Source: an uncultured Collinsella sp.
Lineage (GTDB): Bacteria; Actinomycetota; Coriobacteriia; Coriobacteriales; Coriobacteriaceae
NCBI GenBank assembly: GCA_959023295.1
Contig: CAUFBM010000007.1
Coordinates: forward strand, 1-64,000
Reading direction: 5' to 3'
Length of the DNA: 64,000 nt
Part shown: positions 26,376-34,809 of the stretch, one piece after another
Layout of the letters: each line of letters opens with the position of its first letter
How positions within the stretch are numbered: position 1 is the first letter of the stretch
The notes under the pieces: generated by a model
Databases searched by the model: none
What the model saw: the letters and a program-made list of their open reading frames with translations, nothing else
What the model was told of the DNA's origin: nothing
Made by a program: the position numbers and the translations under genes

Positions 26376-28430
26376 ATGACTATGCAAAAAGACATGATGG
26401 GCCGCGCGGTCCGCGACTCGTTTGCCAAGCTGGACCCTCGCGTCCAGATTCAAAACCCGGTCATGTTCCTGGTGTGGCTTTCAGCCGTCATGACCTCCGT
26501 CCTGGCCGTCGCTTCCATCTTCGGTGTGCAGGACGCGGGTGTGCCCACCTACTATGTGGTCGCCATCGCGGTCATCCTGTGGCTCACCGACCTGTTCTCG
26601 AACTTCGCCGAGGCGCTTGCCGAGGGCCGCGGTAAGGCTCAGGCCGATTCCCTGCGTGCGGCCAAGAAGGATGTCGAGGCCCATCGCATCGAGTCCGTTG
26701 AGGACAAGGAGCACTTCACCGTCGTTCCCGGCACCGAGCTCACGCGCGGCGACCTGGTGATCGTACGCGCCGGCGAGCAGATTCCCGGCGACGGCGACGT
26801 CATCGAGGGCGCTGCCTCCGTTGACGAGTCCGCCATCACCGGCGAGTCCGCCCCCGTGGTCCGCGAGGCCGGCGGCGACCGCTCTGCCGTTACCGGCGGT
26901 ACCACGGTGCTGTCCGACTGGATTATCGTCAAGATCTCCAGTGAGCCCGGCCAGAGCTTCCTGGACAAGATGATCGCGATGGTCGAGGGTGCCGCGCGCA
27001 AGAAGACCCCTAACGAGATCGCTCTGGAGATCTTCCTGGTGGCCCTCTCCATCGTCTTTATCCTGGTCACGCTGGCCCTGTATTGTTACTCCTGCTTCTC
27101 GGTCGGTCTTAACGACATGGTCAACCCCACGGCCGTGACCACGCTCGTGGCGCTGCTCGTGTGCCTGGCTCCCACTACCATCGGCGCCCTTCTGTCCGCC
27201 ATCGGCATCGCCGGCATGAGCCGTCTGAACGAGGCCAACGTGCTGGCCATGTCCGGCCGCGCCATCGAGGCCGCCGGCGACGTCGACATCCTCATGCTCG
27301 ACAAGACCGGCACCATCACCCTGGGTAACCGCCAAGCCGCCGAGTTCATTCCGGTCGACGGCGTCGATCCCGCGGAGCTGGCCGATGCCGCCCAGCTTTC
27401 CTCGCTGGCCGACGAGACCCCCGAGGGCCGTTCCATCGTCGTGCTCGCCAAGGAGCAGTTCGGTCTGCGCGGCCGCACGCTCGAGGATAAGGGTATGGAG
27501 TTCATCCCGTTCACCGCGGCAACGCGTATGTCCGGCGTGAACTACGAGGGCAATGAGATCCGCAAGGGCGCTGCCGATTCCGTGCGCACCTATGTGGAGG
27601 CAGCCGGCGGCGTGTTCTCCCAGGAGTGCGACGAGGCCGTCGAGCGCATCGCCAAGGCCGGCGGCACCCCGCTGGTCGTGACCAAGAACTGCCGCGTGCT
27701 GGGCGTTGTGTACCTCAAGGACATCATCAAGTCCGGCGTTAAGGAGAAGTTCGCCGACCTGCGCCGCATGGGCATCAAGACCATCATGGTGACGGGCGAC
27801 AATCCGCTCACCGCCGCGGCAATCGCCGCCGAGGCCGGCGTTGACGACTTCCTGGCCGAGGCCACCCCTGAAGGCAAGCTCGAGAAGATCCGCGAGTTCC
27901 AGCGTGAGGGTCACCTGGTCGCCATGACCGGCGACGGCACCAACGACGCGCCCGCTCTGGCCCAGGCCGACGTCGCCGTGGCCATGAACACGGGCACCCA
28001 GGCTGCCAAGGAGGCCGGTAACATGGTCGACCTCGACTCCAGCCCCACCAAGCTCATCGATATCGTGCGTATCGGCAAGCAACTGCTCATGACCCGCGGC
28101 TCGCTCACGACCTTCTCGGTCGCCAACGACGTCGCCAAGTATTTCGCCATCATCCCGGCGCTATTCTCGCCGATCTACCCGGGCCTTGGCGCGCTCAACA
28201 TCCTCGGTCTGGCAAGCCCGCTGTCCGCGGTTCTTTCGGCCATCATCTATAACGCGCTCGTTATCGTCGCGCTAATCCCGGCCGCGCTGAAGGGCGTTAA
28301 GTACCGCGAGGTCCCGTCCGGACAGCTGCTGACCCACAACCTGCTCGTGTGGGGTCTGGGCGGCATCGTTGCCCCGTTCGTATTCATCAAGCTCATCGAC
28401 ATGCTGCTCGCGTTCTGCGGCATTATGTAA
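26376..28430 (+). CDS. kdpB: KdpB, P-type ATPase subunit
   Basis: Catalytic subunit that hydrolyses ATP to drive K+ uptake (684 residues). It carries the phosphorylation motif DKTGTIT, the TGES-type actuator loop (ITGESAPV), MVTGDNPLTAAAIA and GDGTNDAPALAQADVAVAMN. ATG 26376 follows AAAGGAGG. The upstream in-frame start at 26352 lies inside kdpA and is rejected. Confidence 0.95.
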   Translation: MTMQKDMMGRAVRDSFAKLDPRVQIQNPVMFLVWLSAVMTSVLAVASIFGVQDAGVPTYYVVAIAVILWLTDLFSNFAEALAEGRGKAQADSLRAAKKDVEAHRIESVEDKEHFTVVPGTELTRGDLVIVRAGEQIPGDGDVIEGAASVDESAITGESAPVVREAGGDRSAVTGGTTVLSDWIIVKISSEPGQSFLDKMIAMVEGAARKKTPNEIALEIFLVALSIVFILVTLALYCYSCFSVGLNDMVNPTAVTTLVALLVCLAPTTIGALLSAIGIAGMSRLNEANVLAMSGRAIEAAGDVDILMLDKTGTITLGNRQAAEFIPVDGVDPAELADAAQLSSLADETPEGRSIVVLAKEQFGLRGRTLEDKGMEFIPFTAATRMSGVNYEGNEIRKGAADSVRTYVEAAGGVFSQECDEAVERIAKAGGTPLVVTKNCRVLGVVYLKDIIKSGVKEKFADLRRMGIKTIMVTGDNPLTAAAIAAEAGVDDFLAEATPEGKLEKIREFQREGHLVAMTGDGTNDAPALAQADVAVAMNTGTQAAKEAGNMVDLDSSPTKLIDIVRIGKQLLMTRGSLTTFSVANDVAKYFAIIPALFSPIYPGLGALNILGLASPLSAVLSAIIYNALVIVALIPAALKGVKYREVPSGQLLTHNLLVWGLGGIVAPFVFIKLIDMLLAFCGIM

Positions 28431-28442
28431 GTGGAGGTTTGT

Positions 28443-29033
28443 ATGTTCAAAGGTGTTGCATCGCGCGCACTGGGCGTGTTCGCGCTGTTTACCGTTGTCT
28501 GCGGCCTGGGCTATACGCTCGTCGTCACCGGCATCGCTCAGGTTACATTCCCGTATCAGGCGAACGGTTCGCTCATCAAGGTCGACGGCAAGGTTGTGGG
28601 TTCCGAGCTCATCGGCCAGAACTTCGACGACGAAGCCCACATGTGGGGTCGTATCCAGAACGTGTCAATTGTCGAAGGCGAAGACGGCGAGCTTATGGCG
28701 TATGGTGCCCCGTCCAACCTGTCCCCGGCGAGTGAGGAGTACCGGCAGCTTGTGGACGCGCGCGTCGAGAAGATTCGCGCCTCCAACCCCGACGCCGGCA
28801 TGGATGCCGTGCCCGTCGACCTGGTGACGTGTTCCGGCTCAGGGCTCGACCCCGAGATCTCCCCCGATGCCGCCGAGTACCAGGTACCGCGCCTGGCGAA
28901 GGCCACGGGCAAGAGCGAAGGCGAGGTGCGCGACATCATCGCCCAGTGCACCAAGGGCCGATTCCTGGGCGTCTTCGGCGAGCCCACGGTCAACGTGCTC
29001 AAGGTGAACCTTATGCTGGACGGCGCGCTGTAG
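28443..29033 (+). CDS. kdpC: KdpC subunit
   Basis: Single-span subunit of KdpFABC (196 residues), with an N-terminal helix (ALGVFALFTVVCGLGYTLV) and the conserved IGQNF, PVDLVTCSGSGLDPEISP and VNVLKVNL blocks. GGAGG lies before ATG 28443, twelve bases after kdpB. The R2 repeat downstream may act as the operon terminator. Confidence 0.95.
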   Translation: MFKGVASRALGVFALFTVVCGLGYTLVVTGIAQVTFPYQANGSLIKVDGKVVGSELIGQNFDDEAHMWGRIQNVSIVEGEDGELMAYGAPSNLSPASEEYRQLVDARVEKIRASNPDAGMDAVPVDLVTCSGSGLDPEISPDAAEYQVPRLAKATGKSEGEVRDIIAQCTKGRFLGVFGEPTVNVLKVNLMLDGAL

Positions 29034-29094
29034 GTGAGGGAGTGGCGGATGAGGGCATGACTGACTATCTGAGCCCTCAATTCCACCCCGCCCA

Positions 29095-29171
29095 TCAGTT
29101 GCGGTGAAATACGGACCGTTTTGGCTGTCAAAGGCCTTATCTACTCCGTATTCCACCGCAACTTTTTGTGG
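29095..29171. repeat. 77-bp palindrome, family R2 copy 2
   Basis: Identical to 20687-20763 except for one C/T difference in the loop, same orientation. Arms 29099-29115/29145-29161, then CTTTTTG. The pair brackets the whole kdp locus. Confidence 0.85.
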
Positions 29172-29278
29172 GTCGAGCAGAAGTTGGGGGAGCGCGTGCG
29201 GTCGGGAGCTGCGCGGTTGCTGATACGATAAGTACGTTAGCAACTGCCGCCGAGCGGCTCAAACGAAAGGAAGCCTGC

Positions 29279-31228
29279 ATGGAGTCTTCTGCCTACCCGA
29301 TGCTCTTTAGCCCGATCAAGGTCGGTACGACCGAGGTCAAGAACCGCGTCTTTATGCCGCCGGTGTCTACCAACCTGGCCGATCATGGCTATGTGACCGA
29401 AGACTTGGTCGATCATTACCGCGCCCGTGCCAAGGGCGGCGTGGGCCTGATCATCACCGAGGTCGTGACGGTCGAGCCCACCTATACCTATCTGCCGGGT
29501 GACATGTGCTGCTACGACGACACGTTTATCCCCGGCTGGGAAAAGCTCGCCGCAGCCGTTCACGAGTACGGCTGCAAGATCATGCCGCAGCTCTTCCATC
29601 CCGCCTACATGGCCTTTAACATTCCGGGCACGCCACGCCTCATCGCCCCGTCCTTTGTGGGCCCGTCCTATGCCCGCGAGGCACCGCGTCCCATCACGGT
29701 TGACGAGATCCACGAGCTCACGCATCAGTTCGGCGACGCTGCCGTGCGTATGCAGAAGGCCGGCGTCGATGGCGTCGAGGTCCATGCGGCGCACGCCCAC
29801 GGCATGCTTGGCGGCTTTTTGACTCCGCTCTACAACAAGCGTACCGATGAGTATGGCGGCTCGCTCGACGCCCGCATGCGCTTCTTGCTCGAGGTCATCG
29901 CCGAGATTCGCGAGCGCTGCGGCAAGGACTTTATCATCGACGTCCGTATCTCGGGCGACGAGTACACCGATGGCGGCCTGACCCTCAACGACATGATTTA
30001 TGTCTCGCGTCGCCTGGAGAAGGCTGGTGTCGACATGATCCACGTGTCGGGCGGCACTACCATCAAGCGCGGCTCCGCCATTCCCGCCGCCGGTACGCAG
30101 CAGGCCTCGCACGCCGCCTGCTCGCGCGAGATCAAAAAGCATGTGAATATTCCCGTTGCCACGGTCGGCCGCATCAACGAGGCATGGATTGCCGAGGAGC
30201 TGATCGAGGACGGTGCTGCCGACATCTGCATGATGGGCCGTGCCAATCTGTGCGATGCCGAGTTCTGCAACAAAGCGGCTGCCGGCAACGCCGACGAGAT
30301 CCGCCCCTGCATTGGCTGCCTGCGCTGCCTGAACGGCATTATGTTCGGCAAGCGCATCTCCTGCACCGTCAACCCGGACGTGGAGCGCGACGAGGCCGGC
30401 TACGAGCCTGCCGCCGAGGCAAAGAACGTGCTCGTTGTGGGCGCCGGTCCTGCGGGCATGGAGGCAGCCTACATTGCCGCCAAGCGCGGTCATAACGTGG
30501 TGCTTGTGGACAAGCAGGACGAGCCGGGCGGCGAGATGCGCATCGCAGCCGTTCCGCCGGCAAAGCAGGAGCTCACCCGCGTGATTAAGTACCAGTACCG
30601 CCGTCTTGCTGAGGCTGGCGTGAAGTGCGTATTTGGCACCGAGCTTTCGGCCGAGGACATTCAGCGCGACTACGCGGGCTACGAGGTTGTCCTGGCTTAT
30701 GGCGCCGAGCCCATCGCTCCGGCCTTCATGCAGGGCTTTAAGCAGGTTATGACGGCTGACGACCTGCTGGGTGGCAAGGCTTTCCCGGGTAAGAAGATCG
30801 TCATCGTGGGCGGCGGCACCGTCGGCTGCGAGACGGCCGATTACCTGGCCCCGTTGGTCAACGACCTGTCGCCGGCCAACCGCGATGTCACCGTCATCGA
30901 GATGACCAAGACGCTTGCCGCCAACGAGGGCGGTGCCGGCCGCGCGGTGCTCATCACGCGCATGCTCTCCAAGGGCGTCCACGTGCTGACCGAGGCCAAG
31001 GTGACCGAGATCACCGAGGACACCATCAGTTACGAAAAGGACGGCGAGGTCCACACCATCGCCGATGCCGATACGCTGGTGCTCGCCATGGGCTATCGTC
31101 CCAACACCAAGCTGGCCGACGACCTTGCCGCTGCCGGCGTTGCCACCCACGTGCTGGGCGATGCCCAGAAGTGCGGCAACATCCGCGATGCCATCGGCGA
31201 TGGCTACATGGTTGCCTGCGAGCTTTAG
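29279..31228 (+). CDS. Old Yellow Enzyme-type FMN/Fe-S/NAD(P) enoate reductase
   Basis: A 649-residue oxidoreductase built like 2,4-dienoyl-CoA reductase and BaiCD/BaiH. It has an N-terminal FMN TIM barrel (MLFSPIKVGTTEVKNRV, GVDGVEVHAAHAHGMLGGFL), a 4Fe-4S cysteine cluster (CIGCLRC, then SCTVNPD), and a C-terminal flavin and NAD(P)-binding domain (VVGAGPAGMEAAYIAAKRG, VIVGGGTVGCETADYL). ATG 29279 follows GAAAGGA. Family members reduce activated C=C bonds in unsaturated acids, steroids or bile acids; the substrate here is unknown. Monocistronic. Confidence 0.87.
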   Translation: MESSAYPMLFSPIKVGTTEVKNRVFMPPVSTNLADHGYVTEDLVDHYRARAKGGVGLIITEVVTVEPTYTYLPGDMCCYDDTFIPGWEKLAAAVHEYGCKIMPQLFHPAYMAFNIPGTPRLIAPSFVGPSYAREAPRPITVDEIHELTHQFGDAAVRMQKAGVDGVEVHAAHAHGMLGGFLTPLYNKRTDEYGGSLDARMRFLLEVIAEIRERCGKDFIIDVRISGDEYTDGGLTLNDMIYVSRRLEKAGVDMIHVSGGTTIKRGSAIPAAGTQQASHAACSREIKKHVNIPVATVGRINEAWIAEELIEDGAADICMMGRANLCDAEFCNKAAAGNADEIRPCIGCLRCLNGIMFGKRISCTVNPDVERDEAGYEPAAEAKNVLVVGAGPAGMEAAYIAAKRGHNVVLVDKQDEPGGEMRIAAVPPAKQELTRVIKYQYRRLAEAGVKCVFGTELSAEDIQRDYAGYEVVLAYGAEPIAPAFMQGFKQVMTADDLLGGKAFPGKKIVIVGGGTVGCETADYLAPLVNDLSPANRDVTVIEMTKTLAANEGGAGRAVLITRMLSKGVHVLTEAKVTEITEDTISYEKDGEVHTIADADTLVLAMGYRPNTKLADDLAAAGVATHVLGDAQKCGNIRDAIGDGYMVACEL

Positions 31229-31259
31229 TCAACCCCTTTGCACCAATCGATTGCAAAAA

Positions 31260-31293
31260 GCGGCGGCTGCCCTGTGTGTTGGGCAGCCGCCGC
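31260..31293 (+). terminator. terminator after the enoate reductase gene
   Basis: Perfect 13-bp stem GCGGCGGCTGCCC/GGGCAGCCGCCGC (31260-31272/31281-31293), then CTGCGTTTT. The A-rich left side means it may work on both strands. Confidence 0.75.
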
Positions 31294-31327
31294 CTGCGTT
31301 TTGCCAAAGAAAGATTATTGTCGGGCC

Positions 31328-31711
31328 CTAAATGCCTTTTGCTTCTGCTCCCTCCGCAATCATGTTGCGGTTATACACCAGGTGCAGATACATCGCGTCG
31401 TGCGCGGCGGTGGGATTGCGCGAGGCGATGGCGTCGGCCACATCGCGGTGCATGCGGATAGTTTCCTCGACGAGCTTTTTGCCGGTCACGTCGATAAAGA
31501 GGGGGACGGATGCCTTGAACACGCCCATCAGGCGGGGAACGACGAGGTTTCCGGAGCTCTCGGCAATGGCATTGTGGAACGCGGTGTCGGCGGCGGAGTA
31601 ATCCTCACCGGCCTCGGCCAGGCGCTCGGATTCGTCGCAGAGCTCTTTGATACAGACGACCTGGTCGTTGGTTGCGTGCTCGGCCGCCATGCGTGCTATC
31701 TGCGGCGGTGC
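31328..31711 (-). pseudogene. GntR-family regulator, C-terminal FCD domain fragment
   Basis: The minus-strand frame gives a clean FCD ligand domain (PPQIARMAAEHAT, AADTAFHNAIAESSGN, ETIRMHRDVADAIA, AHDAMYLHLVYNRN) but no winged-helix domain. Upstream of about 31711 the frame runs antisense into a gluconate permease fragment. The regulator has therefore lost its DNA-binding half by a deletion or rearrangement. A FadR-type operator may remain near 31941. Confidence 0.7.
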
Positions 31712-31868
31712 CACGGCCCTCTCGCACGTCAACGATGCCGGTTTTTGGATGTGCTCCTCGTTCCTGGAGATTGACGAGAAGACCACCCTCAAGTCCTGGA
31801 CCGTTATAGAGACGCTCATCGGCCTTTCGGGTCTTGCCTGCGCCCTGGTGATTTCGTTCTTCGCCTAG
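31712..31868 (+). pseudogene. GntP-type gluconate permease, C-terminal fragment
   Basis: The plus-strand frame reads ATALSHVNDAGFWM, then TTLKSWTVIETLIGLSG, then a hydrophobic end, matching the last 50 residues of the gluconate:H+ symporter GntP. Everything before is missing; the break coincides with the truncated GntR gene on the other strand. It points to a former gluconate-type sugar-acid locus with the dehydratase downstream. Confidence 0.65.
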
Positions 31869-31940
31869 TTCGCGTGGCTAAGCATCTTTTGCCGAGCGCA
31901 TCGCTCGGTACCCATTTACACCTGATTCATTAACCAACGA

Positions 31941-31951
31941 TTGGTACAACC
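31941..31951. promoter_or_regulatory. possible FadR/GntR operator
   Basis: TTGGTACAACC, with GGT-N3-ACC symmetry typical of FadR-type GntR sites, 26 bases before the dehydratase start. Confidence 0.4.
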
Positions 31952-31976
31952 GTTCAAATCAAAAGAGGAGAGCATC

Positions 31977-33755
31977 ATGGACGAGAAGACCAAGGCGCAG
32001 ATTCAGCAGGAGGCAGCCGACCTGGTTGCCAAGCTGCAGCCGCGTTCCGGCAAGTTCCGCACCATCAGCCCCGAGATGGACCCGCTGCGTCTGGGCTCTG
32101 GCTGGTCCATCGAGGATCTGGACAAGCCGCAGGTCATTATCGAGTCGACGTTCGGCGACTCGCATCCGGGTTCTGCCGGCCTGTTTGAGTTGGTCGAGGA
32201 GGTCCGTGCCGGCGTTGCCGAGGCTGGCGGTCATGGTGCCCGTTACTTCTGCACCGATATCTGCGACGGCGAGGCCCAGGGCCACGACGGCATCAACTAC
32301 TCGCTGCCCAGTCGCGACATGATCGCCAACATGATCGAGATTCATGCCAAGGCCACCCCGTTCGACGCCGGCGTCTTTGTTGCCAGCTGCGATAAGGGCC
32401 TGCCTGCGAACCTTATGGCCATGGGCCGCATCAACATCCCCTCCATCGTCGTTACCGGCGGTGTCATGGATGCCGGTCCCGATCTGTTGACCCTGGAGCA
32501 GCTCGGCGCGATTTCTGCCCGCTACGAGCGCGGCGAGATCTCCCGCGAGGAGCTTGAGTTTGCCAAGCACAACGCATGCCCCAGCTGCGGCGCCTGCTCG
32601 TTTATGGGCACCGCGTCGACCATGCAGGTTACCGCCGAGGCCCTGGGCCTTATGCTCCCTGGCACGGCCCTGCTGCCCGCCACCAGCTCCGACCTGCGTG
32701 AGTTTGCGCGCGAGGCTGGCCGTCAGTCCGTGTGGCTCTCCGAGCACAACCTGTGCCCGCGCGACATCGTGACCAAGGAGTCCTTCGAGAACCTCATCAT
32801 GGTCCACGGCGCCATCTCCGGTTCCACCAACTCGCTGCTGCACATTCCCGCGATCGCCCGCGAGTTTGGCATCGAGATGTCCGCCGACGACTTCGATCGC
32901 CTGCACCGTGGCGCCCACTACCTGCTCAACGTCCGTCCCGCAGGTGAGTGGCCGGCGCAGTTCTTCTACTATGCGGGCGGCGTGCCGCGCATCATGGAGG
33001 AGATCAAGTCGATGCTCCACCTCGATGTTATGACCGCCACCGGCAAGACTCTCGGCGAGAACCTCGAGGACCTCAAGAACAACGGTTACTACGAGAAGTG
33101 CGGTCGTTACCTTGAGAAGTGGAATCTCAAGCGCGAGGACATCATCCGTCCGTTTGACCAGGCCTTCGGCACCGACGGTTCCATCGCCATCCTCCACGGC
33201 AATCTTGCTCCCGAGGGCGCGGTCGTCAAGCACACCGTCGTTCCGCGCGAGATGTTCCAGGCTACGCTCAAGGCCCGTCCGTTCGACTGCGAGGAGGACG
33301 CCATTCACGCCGTCCTGACGCACGAGGTCAAGCCCGGCGATGCCGTTATCATTCGCTATGAGGGACCCAAGGGTTCCGGTATGCCCGAGATGTTCTACAC
33401 CACCGAAGCTATCGCCAGCGACCCCGAGCTGGGCGCGAGCATTGCCCTGATCACTGACGGCCGCTTCTCCGGCGCCTCCAAGGGCCCGGCTATCGGTCAC
33501 GTTTCGCCCGAGGCTGCCGTGGGCGGTCCGATTGCCCTGATTGAGGAGGGCGACCTTATCCGAATCAACATCCCCGAGCGCTCGCTGTCCATCGTGGGCA
33601 TCGCCGGCAAGGAGATGGAGCCGGCCGAGGTCGACGCCGTCCTGGCCGAGCGCCGAGCCGCTTGGAAGCCCAAGGCTAATCGTTACACCTCCGGCACGCT
33701 CAAGTTCTTTACCGAGCATGCAGTTTCCGCCATTCAGGGTGGCTACATGGAGTAG
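31977..33755 (+). CDS. IlvD/Edd-family dehydratase, probable sugar-acid dehydratase
   Basis: A 592-residue Fe-S dehydratase. Cysteine blocks for the cluster are seen in TDICDGEAQGHDG, ASCDKGLPANLMAMGR and CPSCGACSFMGTASTMQ. The C-terminal swivel domain shows ITDGRFSGASKGPAIGHVSPEA. The family includes dihydroxy-acid dehydratase (IlvD), phosphogluconate dehydratase (Edd) and sugar-acid dehydratases. The neighbouring gntR and gntP remnants favour a sugar acid such as gluconate or xylonate. AGAGGAGAG precedes ATG 31977. With transporter and regulator broken, its regulation and supply are probably altered. Confidence 0.8.
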   Translation: MDEKTKAQIQQEAADLVAKLQPRSGKFRTISPEMDPLRLGSGWSIEDLDKPQVIIESTFGDSHPGSAGLFELVEEVRAGVAEAGGHGARYFCTDICDGEAQGHDGINYSLPSRDMIANMIEIHAKATPFDAGVFVASCDKGLPANLMAMGRINIPSIVVTGGVMDAGPDLLTLEQLGAISARYERGEISREELEFAKHNACPSCGACSFMGTASTMQVTAEALGLMLPGTALLPATSSDLREFAREAGRQSVWLSEHNLCPRDIVTKESFENLIMVHGAISGSTNSLLHIPAIAREFGIEMSADDFDRLHRGAHYLLNVRPAGEWPAQFFYYAGGVPRIMEEIKSMLHLDVMTATGKTLGENLEDLKNNGYYEKCGRYLEKWNLKREDIIRPFDQAFGTDGSIAILHGNLAPEGAVVKHTVVPREMFQATLKARPFDCEEDAIHAVLTHEVKPGDAVIIRYEGPKGSGMPEMFYTTEAIASDPELGASIALITDGRFSGASKGPAIGHVSPEAAVGGPIALIEEGDLIRINIPERSLSIVGIAGKEMEPAEVDAVLAERRAAWKPKANRYTSGTLKFFTEHAVSAIQGGYME

Positions 33756-33886
33756 CGCACGTACGCATCGAATTTCTCCTCTCATAGATGTGCGGCACAA
33801 AGAGCCCCGAGTTCAGCCACGTCACCGGGGCGCGTTGTTCAGCGCCGCCGGGGCGCTCCACTCAAACGACAAGAGACGTCTTACGC

Positions 33887-33928
33887 AAGCGCCCGCGTCC
33901 GTGGATAAAACCACGGGCGTGGGCGCTT
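33887..33928. terminator. bidirectional terminator between dehydratase and ArsC-like gene
   Basis: 18-bp stem with two mismatches (33887-33904/33911-33928, loop ATAAAA) between two convergent genes. Confidence 0.65.
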
Positions 33929-33947
33929 CACTTTATTCCCAGCCGCT

Positions 33948-34289
33948 TTATTCCCAGCCCTTCCACACGTCAGGCTCGTAGCCAACGGTTGCCTGGCGGC
34001 CGTTGCGAACGATGGGCTCACGAAGAATCTGCTGGTTATCGAGCACCTTTTCGAACTTCTGGTCGGCAGCAAGATACTGTACGAGCGCAACCGTGTCGGC
34101 ATCTTTCGCCTTTGGATCGATCACAGCGTCGATCCCGCCGACGGCGCGCGCCACGCTTTCGAGCTCGCCTTTGCTCATCCCCTTTTCCTTCAAGTCGATG
34201 AACTGGAACTTCACACGACGTTCCTTGAAATAGCGCTGCGCCTTCTTAGTATCGAAGCTTTTCTTCGTGCCGAATATCTGGATGTTCAT
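33948..34289 (-). CDS. ArsC/Spx-family thioredoxin-fold protein lacking the N-terminal Cys
   Basis: A 113-residue ArsC-like protein (IQIFGTKKSFDTKKAQRYF, KFQFIDLKEKGMSKGEL, REPIVRNG). Relatives I recall have Cys where this one has Ser11 in the TKKSFD loop, and no other cysteine is present in the protein. Arsenate reduction by the usual thiol chemistry therefore seems unlikely; it may act like a regulator or have another role. The family is firm, the function unknown. Confidence 0.7.
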   Translation of the reverse strand: MNIQIFGTKKSFDTKKAQRYFKERRVKFQFIDLKEKGMSKGELESVARAVGGIDAVIDPKAKDADTVALVQYLAADQKFEKVLDNQQILREPIVRNGRQATVGYEPDVWKGWE

Positions 34290-34573
34290 ACGTAACGCCT
34301 TCGCTCAATTCTCGTCCGTCCATGATACGACAAGGGAGCCGAGCAAAAACAGAGCAGGCGGAGATGGAGGAGGACGGCGACCGACCGTCGGCAAGAGTCG
34401 GCCGGATCGGACTGGCGCCCAGCGCGCGCCGGCGACACGCTCGCAGCTGCACACATAGCCGATGTACAAGCTCGCCGCGGCGTTCCCTCGCCCCGCGGTG
34501 TGGCGATAGAGAAGCACGCCACCCGTCAACGATGGCGCCTCGGTGAAGAAAATCAACGTCTGGGTTACATCCC

Positions 34574-34602
34574 TTGAAAGGGGCGAAGACGGCTGCTAGA
34601 AT
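34574..34602 (+). promoter_or_regulatory. sigma-70 promoter of the DHA2 exporter operon
   Basis: TTGAAA (34574-34579), exactly 17 bases, TAGAAT (34597-34602). The best promoter match seen in the window. Confidence 0.75.
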
Positions 34603-34613
34603 ACCTCCCCGCT

Positions 34614-34727
34614 ATGAAGGATTTGACCAAAGCATACATCGCAATTCGGCGGCCCCTGGTATACGGGGCCTCTCCTGTTGTTCCCCAAGTGCGCTCTGAG
34701 CAGCCGCTTTCTTCCTGTCGTATCTGA
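34614..34727 (+). CDS. possible 37-residue leader peptide
   Basis: ATG 34614 begins about five bases after the expected transcription start, so translation would be nearly leaderless. It encodes MKDLTKAYIAIRRPLVYGAS and 17 more residues, and ends before the hairpin upstream of the exporter. There is no ribosome site and no recognisable family. Leader peptides that control drug exporters look like this in size and place, but the call is speculative. Confidence 0.25.
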   Translation: MKDLTKAYIAIRRPLVYGASPVVPQVRSEQPLSSCRI

Positions 34728-34809
34728 TGCACGCATAGCACGTGCATGTTATTTCGCCCGTGGGCCGGCGCGCCTTCGGCGAAGAATCGAATAGATACGA
34801 AGGAAGCTT

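Larger units (their letters stand above)
34290..34809. other. 520-base region with a promoter and structured leader
   Basis: No full gene is seen. The left part has mixed composition without an ORF supported by a ribosome site. The right part holds a sigma-70 promoter (34574-34602), a 38-codon reading frame (34614-34727), a GGCCCC/GGGGCC hairpin near 34651-34670 and a TGCACG/CGTGCA hairpin near 34730, so the exporter mRNA has a leader of about 200 bases. Confidence 0.5.
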
